Position numbers and translations under genes: made by a program. Of a stretch of DNA of 64,000 nt, positions 38,001 through 47,000 are shown piece by piece (within the stretch, counting starts at the first letter, position 1; each line of letters starts with the position of its first letter). The notes under the pieces were generated by a model. It did not search any database and was not told the origin of the DNA. It saw only the letters and a program-made list of their open reading frames with translations. Source of the DNA: Dasypus novemcinctus (lineage: Eukaryota; Chordata; Mammalia; Cingulata; Dasypodidae); assembly GCF_030445035.2 (NCBI RefSeq), contig NC_080677.1:107319513-107383512 (forward strand). The letters are read 5' to 3'.

Positions 38001-41000
38001 TTTTCCTTCCGTATGTGCCCCTTCGAGGGGTGACCCTGGAGCAAACCTCCCCAGTATCTCAGGCCAGGCCCTGTAGCCATCCCTTCTCAGCTAGGCACCC
38101 AGCGGCCTGCACTCCTTTTCCTGCTCCCCTCCACCACCGTCCCCCCATTCAGCTGCTCCTCCGGATTTCCCCATTCGCTGGTCCTCGCTGAGCTGCGGGG
38201 TTGTTGCCTTGCAGGGGTGCGGGCACTGGGGGCCTAGGCCTGGCCATTGAGGGCCCCTCGGAAGCCAAGATGTCCTGCAAGGACAACAAGGACGGCAGCT
38301 GCACCGTGGAGTACATCCCCTTCACTCCTGGAGACTACGACGTCAACATCACCTTCGGGGGGCGGCCCATCCCAGGTGTGCAGACGGCGGGTGGGCGGCT
38401 CTGGGAAGGCAAGGTTGGGGGGCAGCTGGCTGCTTGTTCAGTAAGAGGAGAATGGGAAGAGGGTGGCTGTGGAACTGTGGGGAGCGGGAACCCTAGAGCA
38501 GGATGGGCCACAGCCTAGGGGAAGGGTGTGGAGGAGGCAGGCTTGGGTGCTGAGGGCCGAGACCAAGGGGTGGACAGTGGCTGCAGGGGATGTGACAACC
38601 CCTCCAGTTCACACTGGAGGCATCCCAGCCCTTGGCTTCTGAGGGCCCCCAGTGGCCGTAGCGCCCTTGCTACAGTGCCAGGCCCCTGAGGTGCAGGTCC
38701 ACTCGTGGTGGGTTTAGTCACTCAGACACAGTCCAGGCCACTCTGGGTGGCTGAGCGAGGACAGCCTCGCATGCCCTCTTCCTCTTGTCTGCAACGCAGA
38801 GAACTCCCTGCTCTCCTGCAGGGCACAACCGCGCGGGCGTGCGGAGTGTTCAGTCACGGCATAACCTGGGCATGCTACTATTTTTTAAAGTTCCCCTTTA
38901 ACTTACCTAATTTCACATATTTGTTATTATTATTAACCATAATATTAAAAACACACTTTCTTAAAATTATTCCCTCTTTAACATCTTATTAATTTAGGCA
39001 GGCCTTCTTCCAAGGCTGCGGCCCAAACGAGAGAGGTTTGCCCAGCCTCACTCAGTCTGCAGCCAAGTTCATTTATTCTTGTTTGTTTCCTTAGCAAGTC
39101 CCCGAGCCTCCCTGGTGTCAATGCCTGGTTCTTTCTTGGCTCCTCAGCATCGGGGAGCCCCTCCCAGGCAGGTGGCTGGAGGCTGATGCCCTTCTCCTTG
39201 CAGGGAGCCCATTCCGGGTGCCAGTCAAGGACGTGGTGGACCCTGGGAAAGTGAAGTGCTCAGGGCCAGGGCTGGGGGCTGGCGTCAGGGCCCGGGTACC
39301 CCAGACCTTCACGGTGGACTGCAGCCAAGCTGGCCGGGCCCCCCTGCAGGTGGCCGTGCTGGGCCCCACAGGTATGGGATGTCTGGGGAAAGGTGGAGGG
39401 AGGCAAGGCGGGGCGCCTGGAGGCTCTGCCGACGCTACTCCCCTCGCCCAGGTGTGGCCGAGCCTGTGGAGGTGCGTGACAATGGGGATGGCACCCACAC
39501 TGTCCACTACACCCCGGCCACTGACGGGCCCTACACGGTGGCTGTGAAGTATGCCGACCAGGAGGTGCCTCGCAGGTGAGGACCAGCTTTGGACCCTCGT
39601 GCTGTGGCTGTGCTTTGGGGGCTCCCACACCCGCAGGGTCATTGCTGGGGCCCAGGGAGAGCCCCTCCCACTGGCCGCAGCTTCACCTGTCTCAGCTGCC
39701 CCGTCCTGCTCTTGCCTGTCATCTCCGCCCTGGAGCCAGCACAGCCCCTGGGGTCTCTCCTTGGGCCAGGCTTTCACCACATGTAGCACCTTGGGAAGAA
39801 GCATGGCAGGCCTGGGAGAGGGCACCCTCTGAGCCCTCCTCTTTAAACGACCGGTAGTGTCCTCCTGGGGATAGGAGAGGACATGCTCAGGCTCCATCAA
39901 GGACCCCCTGAGAGAACCTCCCTCCGGGCTCCTGGGATCCGGTCTGTCCTCCCCACCCCAGCGTCAGCCCTCCTGCCCTTGGATGTGGGGAGGATTCCAG
40001 GCCCAGGAGGAGACAGACGACCCCCCACCTTGACCCCCAGCCATCCCTTCTGCCCCTCAGCCCCTTCAAGATCAAGGTGCTTCCAGCCCACGATGCCAGC
40101 AAGGTGCGGGCCAGCGGCCCTGGCCTCAACGCCGCGGGCATCCCTGCCAGCCTGCCCGTGGAGTTCACCATCGACGCGCGGGATGCTGGCGAGGGGCTGC
40201 TCACCGTGCAGATCCTGGTGAGTCCACACGCGGCCTCCTCCCGCTTCAGGCCCCGGGCCCGGGCAGGCCTTGACCCCTGCTGCTTCCCCAGGACCCCGAG
40301 GGGAAGCCCAAGAAGGCCAACATCCGAGACAATGGGGATGGCACCTACACCGTGTCCTACCTGCCGGACATGAGCGGCCGGTACACCATCACCATCAAGT
40401 ACGGCGGCGACGAGATCCCCTACTCGCCCTTCCGCATCCATGCCCTGCCCACCGGGGACGCCAGCAAGTGCCTCGTCACAGGTGGGCATCCCCCCGGCTT
40501 CCGCTGGCCCTGTTCACCCTCCAGCACCCCCTCCAAACCCTTCCAGGTCCCTGGCCCAGCAAGGAGGGGATGCTGGTCAGAGAGCCCACCCCTCCCACCC
40601 CTGCCCCGCCCCACCCTGCCCCACCCCGCCCCGCCTGAGGGCTGTGCTGCCTCACACTCTTCTCTATTTCCAGTGTCCATCGGAGGCCACGGCCTGGGTG
40701 AGTACCTTTCTCCTCTTGCTGTGGGCAGGGTGGTATGGGACGGCTGGGGACGGAGAGGGCCTGGGCCTCAGCCCCCACCCCCCCTGACTTGGCTCTTCCG
40801 TGGGGCAGGTGCCTGCCTGGGCCCTCGCATCCAGATCGGGGAGGAGACGGTGATCACGGTGGACGCCAAGGCGGCAGGCAAGGGGAAGGTGACATGCACG
40901 GTGTCCACACCGGATGGGGCGGAGCTCGATGTGGACGTGGTTGAGAACCACGATGGCACCTTTGACATCTACTACACCGCGCCCGAGCCGGGCAAGTACG

Positions 41001-44000
41001 TCATCACCATCCGCTTCGGAGGCGAGCACATCCCCAACAGCCCCTTCCACGTGCTGGTAAGCTCCGAGGCCGTGCGGCAGGGCTGGATGGGGGCTGGGGA
41101 GGTGGGGCCGGGTGCTCTTAGCAGCAGAAAGGAATCCCAGAACCCTCTCCCCACAACCGATGGCTTCTGGAGCCAGGGTGCTTTAAAATCAAGCCTTTGC
41201 TCTCCCTGCAGCTTCCCCAAGTGGGAGGCGAGCACAGTCCTGCCTCTGGCTCCCTGAATGTCCACTCTCTCTGGCAGAGCTTGCTAGGTTCGTCTCTGAC
41301 CCTCAGGCCCACTGCCCTGCCTAGATGGTAAAGCACCCAAGACATCCATCCTGCCAGCCTAGGCCTGTGCCAACTTCTGGTCCCTTGAGCTGGTGTGGCT
41401 GGCCTACCACACCCCGTGCTTTCCCGTGCCTTGCCCGCCCCCCAGGCGTGTGACCCCATGCCCCACGTGGAGGAGCCCTCTGACGTGCTGCAGCTGCACC
41501 AGCCCTATGCACCTCACCGGCCTGGCGCCTACCCCACACACTGGGTACTGCCACCTCCTGCCTGGGCGAGACCTCCCCCTCCTCCTCCGCCCCTTTCCTT
41601 CACTTCTTCTTTCTATTCCTCAGCAGCTAGGGCTCCGGCGTGGTCCGGGGCCGTCTTGGGGAGCAGGTGGGAGTTCGGCTGGGCAGGGGGGCCCCTGGGC
41701 TGGGCACAGCACTTCTTCTCTTGCAGCTGACTTGCCTCTCCTGCTCTTCTGGTTTCACCATTAACCATCTCGTTCTTTCCTCTCTTTCTTGGACTTCAGT
41801 CCTGGCTCATGCCGAGCGCCCCAGGCCCTGCCCAGCTAAAGATTGTTTCCTCTCACCTGCCGCAGGCCACAGAGGAGCCAGTGGTGCCCGCGGAGCCGAT
41901 GGAGTCCATGCTAAGACCCTTCAACCTGGTCATCCCCTTCACTGTGCAGAAAGGGGAGCTCACAGGTACTGCCCGGTGCCTGGGGTGTGAGGCTCAGCGG
42001 GGAGAGACCTTTCTCCAGGCCCACCCCCTTGTCTTATAGATGAAAACTGGGTCCCAGAGAGGAAAAGTGAGCTGCCCAAAGTCACATAGCTCTTGGGGCA
42101 GAACCAGAACTCAGGCTCCCCATCCCGCTGCCCCAGGCTGTCTCCTGGTGCCTGGCCTCTGGGGTGGAAACAGAACCACACAGGAGTGGGGCCCGGGGTG
42201 GCCGGGGGTTTGCGGTGGGGGAAACCCGGTGCCCCTGCTAACTGCGCCTGCCCACAGGGGAGGTGCGGATGCCTTCCGGGAAGACCGCACGGCCCAACAT
42301 CACCGACAACAAGGACGGCACCATCACGGTGAGGTACGCGCCCACCGAGAAAGGCCTGCACCAGATGGGCATCAAGTACGACGGCAACCACATCCCTGGT
42401 GAGTTGGGGGCCACACCAAACTTGGGCTATGGTGAGGGGCCAACGGGGGCTTCGTTCTTGCCTTCCTTTTTACAACAATAAATGCTGAGCATCATGCTGG
42501 GCCCTGGAGATGCATCCATCTGACTTCTGTGAGTCAGGTCCCACCTATGACAGAGACAAAGGGAGCAGAAGGGAGGCTGCTGGGAAGGTGATGGGGACCA
42601 AGGTGGGCTGCAGCAGCCCCTGTTCCCACTAACGACTCTGTGCCCACCCCAGGGAGCCCCCTGCAGTTCTACGTGGATGCCATCAACAGCCGCCACGTGA
42701 GTGCCTACGGGCCAGGCCTGAGCCACGGCATGGTCAACAAGCCAGCCACCTTCACCATTGTCACCAAGGATGCCGGGGAAGGTGAGGGAGCTGCAGGCAC
42801 GGGCGGGGACCCCTGCGTACAGGACGAGGGCAGGACCTCTGATCTCAGCCCCACCTCCACCCACAGGGGGTCTGTCCCTGGCTGTGGAGGGCCCGTCCAA
42901 GGCGGAGATCACCTGCAAGGACAACAAGGATGGCACCTGCACTGTGTCTTACCTGCCCACAGCACCTGGAGACTACAGCATCATCGTGCGCTTTGATGAC
43001 AAGCACATCCCGGGGAGCCCATTCACAGCCAAGATCACAGGTGGGGTGGGGATGTGTGCACACGCAGCCCGCAACGTGCTCACACACACACACACACCAT
43101 CCAGCATACAACGCATGTGCAAGCCCAGTGTGTCCAGCCCAGGCATTAGGGCAGAGGCTCCTCGAGGTGGCAGAGGTCCTTTTTGGGTAGATGCAAGGAA
43201 TGCTCTATTCTCTACAGCAAGTGAGAAATACCCAACCACCCCTTTTACTTTGAAACACATTCTGCATGGTCCAGTCTTGCACTTTGTTTCCACCAAAACA
43301 CATGACCCGAAATTAAAATATGCTAAGGCTCCTTTAGGGATTTAACACATTCAGGAAAGGGACATCCACAGGGTGTCTCCAAGAGAAGTTGGGGTGCTGG
43401 GCCCATCCCAGTGCAGGAAGGCCGTGCCCTCCTAGTCCTGGGCCACTCTGTGCTCAGAGTCCAGTTGCCTGACCCCCAACTCGCCCACCAGGGGATGACT
43501 CGATGAGGACGTCACAGCTAAACGTGGGCACCTCCACGGACGTGTCACTCAAGATCACAGAGAGCGACCTGAGCCTGCTGACCGCCAGCATCCGCGCCCC
43601 GTCGGGCAACGAGGAGCCCTGCCTGCTCAAGCGCCTGCCCAACCGGCACATCGGTGAGCGCGGGGCCGGGCGGGGGCCGCGGGGGGTGAGGCCCGAGGGC
43701 GGCCGGCCCGGGACGCTGGGCCTGACACCCCCACCTCCACAGGAATCTCCTTCACCCCCAAGGAGGTGGGGGAGCACGTGGTGAGCGTGCGCAAGAGCGG
43801 CAAGCACGTCACCAACAGCCCCTTCAAGATCCTCGTGGGGCCGTCTGAGATTGGGGACGCTAGCAAGGTGCGGGTCTGGGGCAAAGGCCTGTCGGAGGGA
43901 CAGACCTTCCAGGTGGCAGAGTTCATCGTGGACACTCGTAATGCAGGTACTTCTCGCCCCATTTCCACTGCTCTGCTTTCCTGGCCCACCCTCCTTGGCC

Positions 44001-47000
44001 ATACCCTCCTCCCTGAACTTCCTGGCCTGGTCTCTGTTGGAATTCACATTCTGGGGGGAGATGGGAACCCTCTGTTAGTTCCCTCACTCTTATGGGAAAG
44101 TTCAGCTCTCCTGTGCTTCCATTTCTCCCTCCCTCACTGGAACCCAAGAGGTCAACTTTAGGGAATTTTCCAGACTGCCCTGGACCTTGGCCCTTTGGTC
44201 AGTGCCTGGCTCACCCCTCTTCCTGCCCTTGAGCTCCCTGTTGGATCCACCCCGCCTGTCCATCCCCAGTCAGCCATAGGGACTGGTCACTATACGCAAT
44301 CGGATGCCCATTCCGTGCCAGGGCCTGCAGTTTGGGCAGGGGAAGGCGAAGTGGCAGTGGGGGCAGCAGGGACTGAGGGAGACACACCCCTCGCTTGCTT
44401 CTCTCCCACAGGCTATGGGGGCTTGGGGCTGAGTATCGAAGGCCCTAGCAAGGTGGACATCAACTGTGAGGACATGGAGGATGGCACATGCAAAGTCACC
44501 TACTGCCCTACTGAGCCTGGCACCTACATCATCAACATCAAGTTTGCTGACAAACACGTGCCTGGTGAGGCTCCGGGCTGAAGTCAGGCCGGGAGACCCC
44601 AGAGGCTGGGAGGCACCTGACCCGCACTTTCTCCCCGTCCAGGAAGCCCCTTCACTGTGAAGGTCACTGGCGAGGGCCGCATGAAGGAAAGCATCACCCG
44701 GCGCAGGCAGGCGCCTTCCATCGCCACCATCGGCAGCACCTGCGACCTCAACCTCAAGATCCCAGGTACCGGCTGGGTGAGGTGGCGGGGGAGGGCTGGG
44801 CCGGGCCGCCGGCCCCTGGGGTCTCCTCCAGTTGCTCGCCCCTCACTTCCCTCCTTTCTCCCTCAGGGAACTGGTTCCAGATGGTGTCTGCCCAGGAGCG
44901 CCTGACGCGCACCTTCACACGCAGCAGCCACACGTACACGCGCACGGAGCGCACGGAGATCAGCAAGACGCGGGGCGGGGAGACCAAGCGGGAGGTGCGG
45001 GTGGAGGAGTCCACCCAGGTGGGCGGAGACCCCTTCCCTGCAGTCTTCGGGGACTTCCTAGGCCGGGAACGCCTGGGCTCCTTCGGCAGCATCACCCGGC
45101 AGCAGGAGGGTGAGCAGGGGCAGGGCCCTCCATCCCCAGGGTGGGGAGGGACCGGTCAGCCGGGCCCAGGCCCTGGCACACGGGCTCCAGCCGGCTGGGC
45201 CGGGTCCAAGCAGAGGAGGCGGCTTTACGGAAGAGGGAGGCGAGATGCTGGGCCAGGAGCGGCCCGGTGTGCCCTGACCGTCCCCACCCCCTTCAGGTGA
45301 GGCCAGCTCTCAGGACATGGCCGCGCAGGTGACCAGCCCGTCGGGCAAGATGGAAGCCGCGGAGATCGTGGAGGGGGAGGACAGCGCCTACAGCGTGCGC
45401 TTCGTGCCCCAGGAGATGGGGCCCCACACGGTCACCGTCAAGTACCGCGGCCAGCACGTGCCCGGCAGCCCCTTTCAGTTCACCGTGGGGCCCCTGGGTG
45501 AAGGCGGTGCCCACAAGGTGCGGGCTGGAGGCACCGGGCTGGAGCGCGGCGTGGCTGGCGTGCCAGGTGAGGAGGCAGGGTGCCAGGAGCGGGGGCCGGG
45601 GCCGCCGGGGCCTGGGTGAGGGTGCTGAGGAGCCGCCCCTGCCTGCTTCCCCGTCTCCAGCCGAGTTCAGCATCTGGACCCGAGAAGCAGGTGCCGGCGG
45701 CCTGTCCATTGCCGTGGAGGGCCCCAGCAAGGCGGAGATCGCTTTTGAGGACCGCAAAGACGGCTCCTGCGGCGTCTCCTATGTTGTCCAGGAACCAGGT
45801 GGGTCCGTGCTGGGCAGGGGCTGGGTCTGCCTGCCCTTCAGACTGGGTGTCTGCCCTGCAAGCACGGGAACTGCTTGGGGCCGCAGAACTCCCCTTCACC
45901 TGGGCCCCTGACTTGTGCTGCGTCCCATCTCCCTCCACCCCACACTTCTGGGGACCCATATCTGTCTCCAGAGCTGAGCCTGCCTGTTCTGGGATGAGGC
46001 CGGGCTGGGGCGGTTCTGTCCCTGCCCTCCCATCCCGGGGCCTGTGCTGACCGGCCTCCCCTCCCCAGGTGACTACGAGGTCTCCATCAAGTTCAATGAT
46101 GAGCACATCCCCGACAGTCCCTTCGTGGTGCCTGTGGCCTCCCTCTCGGATGATGCTCGCCGTCTCACGGTCACCAGTCTCCAGGTAGGTGACCCCCTTG
46201 AAGAGGAGCGGGAGTCAAGGATGGTGGCCCCCATGGCCAGGAGCCTAGCGATGACTGGGAAGGGCCAGTGGGACCGAAGCCCCCTCTCCCACTGACTGCA
46301 TCGCAGAGGCTGGGCCCGCGGGGAGAAGACAACGAGCCCTGAGGCCACTCCCTTGGCTCTGCAGATTTGCCCTGCACTTAGATCCCGTCCTTACCGTCAC
46401 CTGTCATTTATGTTACTGGGAGTCTGTCCCACCTCCATTTGAGAGTTCTAAACTAAGGAAACTAGATACCAAAACTTGTTAGAATAAGAGTATAAAATAA
46501 ACACAAAACAAGGGTAAGCAGGTTCTGGGAGAGGGCCAGGAGTGCGTCTGGACATAAAGTGCTCGTGGACTGAGAGCTGGGCTCTGGGTCTTCTGGCTGC
46601 TGGGAGGCCAGGTTTGCTGTCCCCCGCTGCCAATTTCTAGAGAGAAGGCGGCTGGACGAGTGAGCAATGAAGGGGGTCTTCTTTTCATTATCTCCTATGG
46701 GAATATGTGCAAAGCGGGTTCTCAACAAGCCAGACTGACCCGTGTAAACCCAGGGCACATGTGTTAAGGAGACGCACTGGAAAGGAGCTTGCCAAGCGCG
46801 GCTCTTTCGGGGGCATCACCCACAGCCCCCTCCCTATGCTCAGCAGAAAAATGAGGGACGAAGCCCCTTCCAGCTGCCCCCTAAGTAGTCCTGGCAGCCC
46901 CTCAGGGAGCCCTTGTGTATCTCCTCTCCCTCACTCACCCTAGGACAGGGCTCTACCCTCCAGTCTCTGGCCCTTGGAGTCCTCCCTGTGCTTCTTCCAG

